Shown here: positions 26,681-34,747 of the stretch, piece by piece
Layout: each line of letters starts with the position of its first letter
Numbering within the stretch: the stretch's first letter is position 1
DNA from: ZC4RG20 sp036381515
GTDB lineage: Bacteria; Pseudomonadota; Gammaproteobacteria; Steroidobacterales; Rariloculaceae
Length of the DNA stretch: 64,000 nt
Direction of reading: 5' to 3'
Assembly: GCA_036381515.1 (NCBI GenBank)
Contig: DASVCR010000080.1
Location: 30,992 to 94,991 of the forward strand
Made by a program: the position numbers and the translations under genes
Notes under the pieces: model-generated
Databases searched by the model: none
Told to the model about the DNA's origin: nothing
Seen by the model: only the letters and a program-made list of their open reading frames with translations

Positions 26681-27628
26681 ATGAAGCAGATCAGCAGGCG
26701 CACGTTCATCCAGTCCACGGGCGCCCTGGCCGCTGCGCCGGCGCTCGCCTCGGTATCGGCCGGTGCCCGGGCACAGGAACAGGCGGGCGAGCTTCGCGCC
26801 GAGCGCGACATCGTCTTCGGCAAGGGCGGCGACATGGATCTGCTGCTCGACGTCTATCATCCGCCCGAGGGCGTCACGCCGAAGCGGATGGCGATCATTC
26901 ATCTCTTCGGCGGCGGCTTCTTCGTCGGCAACAAGAACGCGGGCTACATTCTGAACGACGCGCGGGCGCTCGGTCGGCTCGGCTACACGAACATCTCGGC
27001 GACCTATCGTCTGCAGAGCCAGGGCTCGTGGCCGGCGCAGATTCATGACACGAAGGCCGCGATCCGCTGGACGCGCGCGAACGCCGACCGGCTCGGCATC
27101 GATGCCGACAAGATTGCCGTGGCCGGATACTCGGCCGGCGGCATGCTCGCGCTGATGGCCGCCGGCACGAACGGGATGGAGGAGTTCGAGGGCGACGGCG
27201 GCAACGCCGGCGTCAGCTCCGACGTGCAGGCGTGCATCGGCGTCTATCCGCTCGCGAGCGCGCAGACGGCGAGGGGATTGTTTCCGGAAGGCCAGGCGAC
27301 GCCCGAGAACATCGCGGCCGCGTCACCGACGAGCTACATCTCCGACAAGTTCGCGCCGACGATCTTCATCCACGGCACCGACGACAACACGGTGCCGGTG
27401 TCGTCGAGCATCGATTTCTTCAACAAGCTGCACGAGCTCGGCGTCCCGACCACGCTGACGCTGATCCAGGGCGCCGACCATGCGTTCGACAACAACGCGT
27501 TCGACGCGATCGAGCTGATGGCGAAGTCGATCGATCTGTTCCTCGATCGACTGATCGTGAACCCGCAGCCGTATCCGCGCTTCGGCGCCGGCGGCGGCGG
27601 GCGGCGTCCCGGCGGCCCGGGCCGCTGA
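26681..27628 (+). CDS. Tat-exported alpha/beta-hydrolase, esterase/lipase type (315 aa)
   Basis: The N-terminus has a twin-arginine signal, SRRTFIQ at residues 5-11, with cleavage near ARAQ (32). The mature enzyme shows an oxyanion motif HLFGGGFFVG (74-83), nucleophile elbow GYSAGG (Ser151), acid Asp234/235 in HGTDDNTVP and His267 in GADHAFD. This is the BD-FAE/carboxylesterase group that hydrolyses acyl or feruloyl esters; Tat export implies folding before transport. The C-terminus is a Gly/Arg-rich tail. AGGAG at 26669 serves ATG 26681. A small GAGATC/GATCTC hairpin at 26603-26620 lies in the leader. Confidence 0.87.
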   Translation: MKQISRRTFIQSTGALAAAPALASVSAGARAQEQAGELRAERDIVFGKGGDMDLLLDVYHPPEGVTPKRMAIIHLFGGGFFVGNKNAGYILNDARALGRLGYTNISATYRLQSQGSWPAQIHDTKAAIRWTRANADRLGIDADKIAVAGYSAGGMLALMAAGTNGMEEFEGDGGNAGVSSDVQACIGVYPLASAQTARGLFPEGQATPENIAAASPTSYISDKFAPTIFIHGTDDNTVPVSSSIDFFNKLHELGVPTTLTLIQGADHAFDNNAFDAIELMAKSIDLFLDRLIVNPQPYPRFGAGGGGRRPGGPGR

Positions 27629-27632
27629 GCAA

Positions 27633-27684
27633 AAAAATGTGTCAGACACGATTTTCCTCGGAAAATCGTGTCTGACACATTTTT
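27633..27684. repeat. Perfect 24-bp inverted repeat (GTGTCAGACAC family)
   Basis: The arms 27633-27656 and 27661-27684 are exactly complementary around a CTCG loop. They start with an A-run and end with a T-run, so the element could also terminate transcription of both flanking convergent genes. The GTGTCAGACAC core recurs at 40833-40867 and, with a change, at 11041-11074. Confidence 0.93.
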
Positions 27685-27692
27685 CCGGTTTC

Positions 27693-27787
27693 GGGGTCAG
27701 AGCCTTTTGGCTCAGTCTAGGCGACCCTGGGTATGGCGGCTCGATTCCGCCCCGAGTCGCCAGACTGAGAAAAAGGGCTCTGACCCC
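27693..27787. repeat. 95-bp REP hairpin enclosing a tRNA-like 3' half
   Basis: The arms 27693-27725 and 27756-27787 both carry the GGGGTCAGAGCC core and pair over about 30 bases with one bulge and a few mismatches. Inside, 27735-27762 looks like the 3' part of a tRNA: a 5-bp T-stem GGCGG/CCGCC, a seven-base loop CTCGATT, a seven-base strand CCGAGTC, G and CCA. The 5' half of a tRNA is absent. Confidence 0.8.
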
Positions 27788-27791
27788 AAAA

Positions 27792-28724
27792 TCACTCCGG
27801 CACGTACGCGATCGTCATGCTGCGGTACGCGCCGTCGAGAAACGCCGACGCGTCGCCGAACTCGGCTTCGTACTCCTCGAGCGGGTTCAGCTCGACGACG
27901 TCCTCATAGCCGAGCCCCATGTTCATGTAGCCGATCATCGTCTCGAACAGCGCGAGGTGGATGTCGCGGTGCCGCACGACCTCGCGGCCCGTCATCACGC
28001 GGCCGTCGGCCGGCACGACCTGCGTATCGGGACCGACGAGCTCGGCGAGCCATTGGAGCGCACGGACCCGCCCGCCGTACCACGAGCCGTTGCGGTAATC
28101 GATCAGCGGCCACCGCTCCGCGGACAGCACGCCGCCGACCGCGACGACGTCGAGCTCGGGGAAGTGCACGTAGAGATCGCCGTCCGTGTGCGCCTGCGGC
28201 AGATAGCCGTAGTCGACGCGCTGCCCGGCGAACTCGAGCGAGCCGTCGCCGCGCGTGACCTTGTTCGGCCGTGCCGCCTCCGGCAGCGGCTCGATCCGCT
28301 CGTACGTGCCGGAGTACCACAGATGGCTCAGGTACATCCGCGTCTTCTCGTGCGCGAGGATCACGCCGCCCGCGCGCCCGACGAGCTCGTTCGCGCCCGT
28401 CTGCTCCGGATGCCAGTGCGTGTTGATCAGCGTGTGGACGCGGTCGTTGCCGGTCGCCTCGAACACCGCGGCGAGCAACGCTTCGGCATGCTCGGCAAGC
28501 CCGCCGTCGACCATCAGCGCGCCGTCGGGGCCCCCGAGCGCGAGCACGTTCGCGCCGGCCCCCTGCAGCAGGAACAGTCCGCCGAGATCGGTCGTGCGGA
28601 TCTCGGCGGCACGCGCCCTGACGGCCGGGAAGAGCACGCTGCCGAGCGACGCGGCGCCCGCGAAGCGCACGACTCCGGCGGTCGCGCCCAGAAAGCGCCG
28701 CCGCGACCAGCCGGCGTCAGTCAT
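27792..28724 (-). CDS. Tat-exported metallo-beta-lactamase-fold protein with altered metal site (310 aa)
   Basis: A Tat signal (SRRRFLGA, 7-14) ends near ARAAE (41). The MBL fold is clear: GANVLALGGPDGALMVDGG, LINTHWHPEQTGAN, HTDGDLYVHFPE. The usual HxHxDH motif reads HWHPEQ (His103, His105, Glu107, Gln108), so the second metal site lacks its Asp-His pair. The HTDGD histidine is kept. The protein may bind one metal or be a non-hydrolytic relative. It overlaps the end of the ankyrin gene by 8 bp and is the last gene of a leftward operon. REP hairpins follow its stop directly. Confidence 0.85.
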   Translation of the reverse strand: MTDAGWSRRRFLGATAGVVRFAGAASLGSVLFPAVRARAAEIRTTDLGGLFLLQGAGANVLALGGPDGALMVDGGLAEHAEALLAAVFEATGNDRVHTLINTHWHPEQTGANELVGRAGGVILAHEKTRMYLSHLWYSGTYERIEPLPEAARPNKVTRGDGSLEFAGQRVDYGYLPQAHTDGDLYVHFPELDVVAVGGVLSAERWPLIDYRNGSWYGGRVRALQWLAELVGPDTQVVPADGRVMTGREVVRHRDIHLALFETMIGYMNMGLGYEDVVELNPLEEYEAEFGDASAFLDGAYRSMTIAYVPE

Positions 28725-30240
28725 GGCTCCGGTGCGTGTAGACCGGCGGATAAACGCGCGGCTCGCCGAGCGGCCAGATGTCGACCCAGATGCCTTGCGG
28801 CGGGCCGAGCACGGGCCAGTCGGGCGTACCGTCGAACTCGACCGTCGCGCCGAGCTCGCGCAGGAGCGCCGCCTCCTCCGCGTAGATCGGCGTCTGCAGC
28901 GCCATGAACGGCATGAAGCCGCGCGACTGCGTGTAGTCGAGGGCCGTCAGGCCGTCCTGGTCCTTCGCGTTCATGTCGATGCCGTACTCGGCAAGCTGCC
29001 GGATGACCTGCTTGTAGCGCTTGCGCACCGCGTAGTGCAGCGCCGAGCCGCCGCGGACCTCCTGCATGTGGTTGACCAGCGCGACGACATTCACGTCGGT
29101 GCCGGCATCGTGAAAGATCCGGATCAGCTCGAGCGCGCGCGGCTCGGGCGCGCGGCCCGCGAGCACGGCGTGGATCGGCGTCTGGCGGTCGGCCATGTAG
29201 ATCGTCGCGTCGGCGCCGTGCTCGAGCAGGAGCCGGACGAGCTCGAGGTCGCCGTTGTTCGCGGCGCGGATCAGCGGCGTCGACCCGCGCGTGTTCGTCG
29301 AGCCGCGCACGTTCGCGGGACGGAAGAAGAGCTGCATGTTCGGGTCCGCGCCCCGCTCGAGCAGCATGCGGACGACATCGATCCCTTTCGTCTCATTCGG
29401 CGGATCGATCGACGCGCGGCCGCCGTCGACTCTCGTGTACAGGCCGACGGCCGCGAAGAGCGGCGCCTGACCGTAGATGTCCCATTGATTCACGTCCGCG
29501 CCGGCCTCGATCAGGCGCTTCGCGAGATCCCAGTTCGCGTTCATGATCGCGAGGAGCAGCGGCGACACGCCGTCCGGGTCCGGCAGGTCGACGTCGGCGC
29601 CGTTCGCGAGCAGCACGTCGACGCACGCGATGCAGTTCTCGCGCGCGGCGTAGAGCAGCGGCGTGAAGCCGCCGCTGTCGAGGCTCTTCGGCCGCCCCTC
29701 GGCCGTGACGTGGCGCTGATAGTCGCGATGGATCGAGCGCGCGTCGACGTCGGCGCCGTGCTCGATCAAAAGCTTCATCATCTCGGGATGCCGGCGCGCC
29801 GACGCCCACATCAGCGCCGTCTGCCCGCCCCAGCGCTCGCGCGCGTCGACCTCCGCGCCGCGCTCGAGCAGCAGGCGCGCCGCGTCGACGTTGCCGGTCC
29901 TCGCGACGGCCATCAACGCGGTCTGCCCCTCCGGATTCGGCGAGTCGACGTCCGCGCCCGCGTCGAGCAGGAGCCTGAGCACCTCGGTGTCGGCGACCTC
30001 CGCGGCGAGCCCCATCGCGGTCGCGCCGTAATCGTTCGCCGCGGACACGTCGGCGCCGGCCTCGATCAGCCGGCGGACCTCGGCGGCGTCGCCTTCGTAG
30101 ACCGCCCAGTGCAGCGGCGTGCTGCCGTCCGCGAAGCGGTGGTTCACGTCGGGCGCCTTCGGCGCGCCCGCCGCGCCGCCCGCGAGCAGGCCCAGCACGA
30201 GCGCGGTCGGGACGGCCGATCGGAGCCGCGCGGCCGACAC
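28717..30240 (-). CDS. Exported ankyrin-repeat protein (507 aa)
   Basis: I start at GTG 30240, two bases beyond the stop of the DUF1552 gene; a CTG at 30246 is the alternative. A signal peptide ends near AAGAPK (29). About nine ankyrin repeats fill residues 37-440, recognisable by DGSTPLHWAVYEGD, GQTALMAVARTGN, GQTALMWASARRH, GFTPLLYAARE, GVSPLLLAIMNAN and GSTPLIRAANNGD; the repeats are protein-binding scaffolds. The C-terminal ~70 residues (GTPDWPVLGPPQGIW onward) are unlike ankyrin. Translation is coupled to both neighbours, which suggests it works with the DUF1552/DUF1592 pair in the periplasm. Confidence 0.88.
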   Translation of the reverse strand: MSAARLRSAVPTALVLGLLAGGAAGAPKAPDVNHRFADGSTPLHWAVYEGDAAEVRRLIEAGADVSAANDYGATAMGLAAEVADTEVLRLLLDAGADVDSPNPEGQTALMAVARTGNVDAARLLLERGAEVDARERWGGQTALMWASARRHPEMMKLLIEHGADVDARSIHRDYQRHVTAEGRPKSLDSGGFTPLLYAARENCIACVDVLLANGADVDLPDPDGVSPLLLAIMNANWDLAKRLIEAGADVNQWDIYGQAPLFAAVGLYTRVDGGRASIDPPNETKGIDVVRMLLERGADPNMQLFFRPANVRGSTNTRGSTPLIRAANNGDLELVRLLLEHGADATIYMADRQTPIHAVLAGRAPEPRALELIRIFHDAGTDVNVVALVNHMQEVRGGSALHYAVRKRYKQVIRQLAEYGIDMNAKDQDGLTALDYTQSRGFMPFMALQTPIYAEEAALLRELGATVEFDGTPDWPVLGPPQGIWVDIWPLGEPRVYPPVYTHRSHD

Positions 30241-30242
30241 GA

Positions 30243-31526
30243 TCAGACCTCGGAGAACGGTCCGGTGCTGTCGGCGAAGCTCTCGAACTCCTCCGCTGGC
30301 ACGCCCGCCCGGTCCAGTATCGTGACCAACAGGTTCGCGTGCGGCGTGTCCTGCGGGTAGTGCAGATGCTGCCCGCCGCGGATGCCGCCGCCCCGCCCGA
30401 TCAGGGCCTGCGGCAGCGGATCGTTGTTGTGCGCGTCGCTGTTCGCCATATTGCTGCCGAACAGGATGATCGCCTGATCGAGCAGCGAGCCTTCGCCGTT
30501 CGGCGTCTCCTTGAGGCGCTGCGCGAACTTCGCGAATACCGCCGTGTGGTAATTCTGGATCAGGCGCAGGTTCGCGACCCGCTCCGGATAGCCGCCCCAG
30601 TGCGACGTCGGATGGAAGGCCTCGAAGACGCCGAGGTTCGGGTACGTGCGCATGCTCGCTTCCTTGACCATCCGCATCGACGCGACGCGCGTGCGGTTCG
30701 TCTGCCATGCGAGCGCGATCATCTCGAACTGCACGTCCAGCAGCTCGCCGAAGTCGTCGGGCGCGCCGAGCGGCGCCTCCGGCAGATCGGAGAACGCCTC
30801 CGCGTTCTCGGCGAGCCGCTGCACGCGGAGCTCGACGGCGCGGACCGAATCGAGATAGCTCTCGACCTTCGCCCTGTCCGACGCATCGAGCTTCCGGACC
30901 AGGCTCGCGGTCGAGTCCTTCACGTAGTCGAGCAGGCTCCTCTGCGTGCGCAGGATCGCCTCGCGCTCCTCGTGCGTCTGCCCCTGCCCGAACATCGAGA
31001 AGAACACCTTGCGCGGATTGCCCTCCATCGGCAGCGGCTGATCCGGCGTGCGGAACGAGATGACGCCGCCGGGCTCGCCGCAAAGCTCCATCGACGGCAA
31101 GGGCGTGTCCTTGCCGAGATGCCGCGCCGCGATCTGGTCGACCGTGACGCCGACGCCGGTCTCGGGGTTGCGGAAGCGCGGGTTCACCGCGTTCAGCCAC
31201 GTCTCCTCGATGATGCCGTGCGGGTTCGAGCTCTCGCCCCCCTTGTTGCGCAGGCCGCTGACGACGGTCACGTGCTCGCGCAGCGGCGCGAGCGGCTCGA
31301 GGATGAACGGGAACTCGAAGTCGCGGCCGACCCTCGCGGGCTCCCACTCCTCCTGCAGCGCGCCGTGCGGGAAGTAGACGAAGCCGAGGTACGGCCGCGG
31401 CGCCGCGGCAGTCTGCGCGAGCGCGGTCCCCGCCGGGATCATCGCGTCGAGCAGAGGCAGGGCGATCGACGCGCCGGCGCCCTTGAGCACGGTGCGTCTC
31501 GACAGGTGCTTCTTCGTCAGGAACAT
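30243..31526 (-). CDS. Tat-exported DUF1552 protein (427 aa)
   Basis: A twin-arginine signal SRRTVLKG (9-16) ends near ALAQT (38). The body matches DUF1552: GFVYFPHGALQEEWEP, VSGLRNKGGES, DQIAARHLG and FGSNMANSDAHNNDPLP. DUF1552 proteins distantly resemble the sulfatase/phosphatase superfamily and nearly always accompany DUF1592 proteins in Planctomycetes, Myxobacteria and some Proteobacteria. The reaction is unknown. Here it lies 21 bp downstream of the DUF1592 gene and directly upstream of the ankyrin gene. ATG 31526 has a GGAGGAC ribosome-binding site. Confidence 0.88.
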   Translation of the reverse strand: MFLTKKHLSRRTVLKGAGASIALPLLDAMIPAGTALAQTAAAPRPYLGFVYFPHGALQEEWEPARVGRDFEFPFILEPLAPLREHVTVVSGLRNKGGESSNPHGIIEETWLNAVNPRFRNPETGVGVTVDQIAARHLGKDTPLPSMELCGEPGGVISFRTPDQPLPMEGNPRKVFFSMFGQGQTHEEREAILRTQRSLLDYVKDSTASLVRKLDASDRAKVESYLDSVRAVELRVQRLAENAEAFSDLPEAPLGAPDDFGELLDVQFEMIALAWQTNRTRVASMRMVKEASMRTYPNLGVFEAFHPTSHWGGYPERVANLRLIQNYHTAVFAKFAQRLKETPNGEGSLLDQAIILFGSNMANSDAHNNDPLPQALIGRGGGIRGGQHLHYPQDTPHANLLVTILDRAGVPAEEFESFADSTGPFSEV

Positions 31527-31547
31527 CGCTGGTCCTCCAGTTATCCG

Positions 31548-33962
31548 CTACCTCGCGGCCGCCTGGATCATGTTCGGGGCCTCGCGCTTACGGAAAGCCT
31601 CGCTCGTGACGATACCGAGCACGATGGATTCGAAACGGTAGTCGTCGTCGGCCGCCTGCCGGACGATCTCGCGTACCGCGGGCATATCGCGATAGTCGAG
31701 GCTGCGGCCGAGGGCATAGGCGAACAGGTTCTCGGTGAGCGTCTGCACGAAGCGCTCGGGCTCGGCGACGAGCGCGCGGCGCAGATCGTCGGGGCCCGTC
31801 ACCGCCGTCCCGTCGGGCAGCACGCCCGATGCGTCGATCGGCGTCAGCGTATCCGGGTCGACGCTCCGGAACTGTCCGACGGCGTTGAAGTTCTCGAGCG
31901 CGAAGCCGAGCGGGTCCATCACGCCGTGACAGGCGAAGCACGCGGGGCTTTCGCGATGCTGCTCGAGCCGCGCCCGCAGCGTCTTCGGCCGGCCGCGCTC
32001 GTTGCGCGGCAGCTCGGGAACGTCCGGCGGCGGTTGGGGCGGTTCCGCGCCGAGGAGCCGCTCGAGGATCCAGGCGCCGCGCAGCACCGGCGACGTGCGA
32101 TTCGGATACGCGGTCATCATCAGGATCGCGCCCTTCCCGAGCAGCCCGTGGCGGCGGCTGTCCTCGAGCGTCACGCGGCGGAAGCGGGCGCCCTTCACCG
32201 TCTCGATGCCGTAATGCATCGCGAGCCGCTCGTTGAGAAACGTGTAGTCGGCCGTCAGCAGATCGACGACGCTGCCGCCGCCGCGCAGCACGCTGTCGAT
32301 GAACAGGTAAAGCTCCTGCTTCAGCAGCGCGCGCGGATCGTACAACCCGCTCGCGTGCGGGAACTCGCCGCGGTCCGGCGTGATCTCGTCGAGCTTCGCG
32401 ACGCCGAGCCACTGGAACGCGAAACCGTCGACGAGCGACTGCGCGCGCGGATCGGCGAGCATCCTTCGGACCTGCTCCGCGAGCACGCGGCGATCGCCGA
32501 GCCGCGACTGCGTCGCGAGATCGAGCAGCTCCTCGTCCGGCAGGCTGCTCCACAGGAAGAACGACAGACGCGACGCGAGCTCGAAGTCGTCGAGCGCGAC
32601 GAGGTCGTCTCCCCTGCCCGCCTCGGCGCGGTACAGGAAGTGCGGGCTCACGAGGATCGCGGAGAGCGCTTCGCGGACGCCGCGCTCGAAGCCGCCCTCG
32701 CGGAAGCCCGCATCGTAGAACGCCATCAGCCCGTCGAGATCCTCGTCCGTGACCGGGCGTCGGAACGCGCGCTCGGCGAGGTTCGCGACGATGTCGAGCG
32801 CGCAGCGCCTCTCCTCGCCTGCCTCGGCCGGCTCGCAGATGAAGATCTTCTCGCGGCTCGGGGACATGCTGAGGCCCGTGACCGACAACGGGCCGCGGAT
32901 CTGCAGCGCGTGCGCGGCCTGGATGCGCTCCTGGCCGCCCTCGAGCGCGATCGTGCGAATGCGCTCGTCGCTCTCCGCGAAGCTGCGATGCACGAACGTG
33001 ACGGCGAGCCGGTGCTGCCCGGCCGTCGCATGGAAGCGAATCTTGCGCAGCCGGCCGTTGATCTCCTCGACGGCCGGATCGAGCCTCTGGTCGATCGCCT
33101 TGTGGTCGGCTTCGCCGCCGATGTTCGTGCGATAGAACTCTTCGCCGTCGAGCAGCGCGACGACGGTGTTCTCGAACTCCATCCGCGGCACTTCGCGCGC
33201 GAGCGCCATGTCGCCGATCGTCAGCTCGTATTCGCCGTCGGCGGGAAAATTGTGGGTGACGATGAAGCCGCCCCGCGTCCCGAACGGCATCCCCTCGATG
33301 TGATGCTGCTGCCGCCCCGTGCCGGGCTCGCCTTGCGGCGGCAGCGAGATGACCATGTTCGCGGGGTCGCCGTAGGTCGTCGTCTCCGGAAGCGCGTCGA
33401 GGTTGCCGATCGCCTCGAGCGCGATGTGCCGGGCGGCGTTGACGTACTGGTCGACGAACGCGGGCGACACCTGCAGCGCGTCCGCGTTGTTGTCGAAATA
33501 GCCCTCGACGTTGTCGACGGGCAACAGCGCGGCCGCATCGATTTCGAGCGCGAGGAGGTCCCGGATCGCATTCGCGTATTCGCGCCGATTCAGCCGGCGC
33601 AACGACACGCGGCCCGGCGACGGCGTACCGGCCGCGTCGTCGATCTCGTGCTCGAGCCACGACACGAGCTCCGCGACGGCCTCGCGGTCCGGGCGCGGCG
33701 CGCCGGCGGGCGGCATCAGGCCGCCCCGAAGCTTGCGGATCGCGGCCTCCCACGTCTCGGCATCGTCGGCGATGTGCTCGGGCGACATCGCGTCGAACGC
33801 GAGATCGGCGGTGCGGTCCACGCGGTTGTGGCAGTCGAAGCAGTAGCTCTCGACGACGCTCCACGACTCGCGGCCGGACCCGTCCCGGAGCGCGACGGCC
33901 GCGATGCCGGCCGCGGCCGCGACGACGCCGACTGAGGCTATTGCCTTGCCGCGCTTGATCAA
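31548..33962 (-). CDS. DUF1592-type multidomain cytochrome-like protein (804 aa)
   Basis: An N-terminal hydrophobic segment (8-25) exports or anchors it. A haem-binding CFDCH (41-45) belongs to the planctomycete-type cytochrome domain, followed by the expected DUF1587 (RRLNRREYANAIRDLLAL near 125), DUF1595, DUF1592 (ASRLSFFLWSSLPDEELL near 475), DUF1588 and DUF1585 regions. A second CFACHG lies near residue 680. The domain order equals that of family members of similar length. They are thought to act in periplasmic or surface oxidation, but no substrate is established. It is the first gene of the operon that continues with DUF1552, ankyrin and MBL genes. Confidence 0.9.
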   Translation of the reverse strand: MIKRGKAIASVGVVAAAAGIAAVALRDGSGRESWSVVESYCFDCHNRVDRTADLAFDAMSPEHIADDAETWEAAIRKLRGGLMPPAGAPRPDREAVAELVSWLEHEIDDAAGTPSPGRVSLRRLNRREYANAIRDLLALEIDAAALLPVDNVEGYFDNNADALQVSPAFVDQYVNAARHIALEAIGNLDALPETTTYGDPANMVISLPPQGEPGTGRQQHHIEGMPFGTRGGFIVTHNFPADGEYELTIGDMALAREVPRMEFENTVVALLDGEEFYRTNIGGEADHKAIDQRLDPAVEEINGRLRKIRFHATAGQHRLAVTFVHRSFAESDERIRTIALEGGQERIQAAHALQIRGPLSVTGLSMSPSREKIFICEPAEAGEERRCALDIVANLAERAFRRPVTDEDLDGLMAFYDAGFREGGFERGVREALSAILVSPHFLYRAEAGRGDDLVALDDFELASRLSFFLWSSLPDEELLDLATQSRLGDRRVLAEQVRRMLADPRAQSLVDGFAFQWLGVAKLDEITPDRGEFPHASGLYDPRALLKQELYLFIDSVLRGGGSVVDLLTADYTFLNERLAMHYGIETVKGARFRRVTLEDSRRHGLLGKGAILMMTAYPNRTSPVLRGAWILERLLGAEPPQPPPDVPELPRNERGRPKTLRARLEQHRESPACFACHGVMDPLGFALENFNAVGQFRSVDPDTLTPIDASGVLPDGTAVTGPDDLRRALVAEPERFVQTLTENLFAYALGRSLDYRDMPAVREIVRQAADDDYRFESIVLGIVTSEAFRKREAPNMIQAAAR

Positions 33963-34087
33963 ACGCCCTCCCCCGTCCCGGGCGCGGGCTGCCGAGCCGC
34001 GCCCGCGGACATAGCTTCGGCCATTATCCGAGCGCTCGCGAGCTTCGTCCAGGGTAGCCGACGTTCCATTTGCCGGGACCGGCCCGC

Positions 34088-34108
34088 GGGGACAGATACC
34101 TATGGTTT
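34088..34108. repeat. GGGGACAGATACCTAT element
   Basis: This is a single copy of the GGGGACAGATACC core. From memory the same phrase flanks REP-associated transposases in many Gammaproteobacteria. It lies in the 241-bp gap between the DUF1592 gene start and ogt, which holds nothing else I can identify. Confidence 0.5.
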
Positions 34109-34203
34109 ATGCCGTTCCCGCCGTCGTCTCGTCCATAGGGCCGTCTCGCAAGCGGCCGGCGCCGTGCCGTGGACGACGAGGAACCGCGCCGACTTACGTC
34201 GAC

Positions 34204-34704
34204 TCAGCCGAACAGCTCGGGCGTCCCGACCGGCAGCGCGCCTTCGAGCTCGAGGAGCGCCCGCTTGATCGCGAGCCCGCCCCCGTAGCCGGTGAGGCTG
34301 CCGTCGCTGCCGATGATCCGATGGCACGGGATGATGATCGGGATCGGGTTGCGGCCGTTCGCGAGGCCGACCGCCCTGACGCTCTTAGGATGGCCGATCG
34401 CGCGCGCGACGTCCGCGTACGTCGCCGTGCGGCCGTAGCCGACGCCGAGCAGCGCGTCCCACACGCGCCGCTGGAACGGCGTGCCCTGCGGCGCGAGCGG
34501 GACGTCGAACTCGCGCCGGACGCCCTCGAAGTACTCGCGAAGCTGCGCGGCGACGCGCTCGAACGGGCGCGGATCCTCATGCGCGTCGTCGGGCGGCCCC
34601 TCGGGCCTCGTCCCCGCCGTGAAGCGGATCTCGCGCAACGCGCCGGCTTCGGCCACGAGGATCAGGTCGCCGATCGGGCTCGGCACGCGCGTCCACTGCT
34701 TCAT
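34204..34704 (-). CDS. ogt: Methylated-DNA-[protein]-cysteine S-methyltransferase (166 aa)
   Basis: Repairs O6-alkylguanine by moving the alkyl group to its own cysteine, a one-time suicide reaction. The active site is IPCHRII with Cys127; GTPFQRRVWDALL (74-86) and the arginine-finger region PKSVRAVGLANGRNP (106-120) are intact. The C-terminal loop SLTGYGGGLAIKRALLELE is typical. Length 166 matches Ogt rather than the Ada fusion protein. ATG 34704 is followed by MKQWTRVPSPIG, the usual Ogt start. It lies 43 bp downstream of the NTF2-like gene on the same strand; a functional link is unlikely. Confidence 0.96.
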   Translation of the reverse strand: MKQWTRVPSPIGDLILVAEAGALREIRFTAGTRPEGPPDDAHEDPRPFERVAAQLREYFEGVRREFDVPLAPQGTPFQRRVWDALLGVGYGRTATYADVARAIGHPKSVRAVGLANGRNPIPIIIPCHRIIGSDGSLTGYGGGLAIKRALLELEGALPVGTPELFG

Positions 34705-34747
34705 GTCGCCCCTCCTTCCGCGCTCGGCCTCCGTGCCGCCCGGGGCG

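Noticed and set aside
27735..27762. Functional tRNA gene
   Set aside because: Only the T-arm, acceptor strand and CCA are present; D-arm, anticodon arm and the 5' acceptor strand are missing.
30339..33935. 1198-codon open frame opposite the DUF1552/DUF1592 genes
   Set aside because: The translation is dominated by Arg, Ala, Val and Asp with no fold, while the minus strand shows full domain matches.
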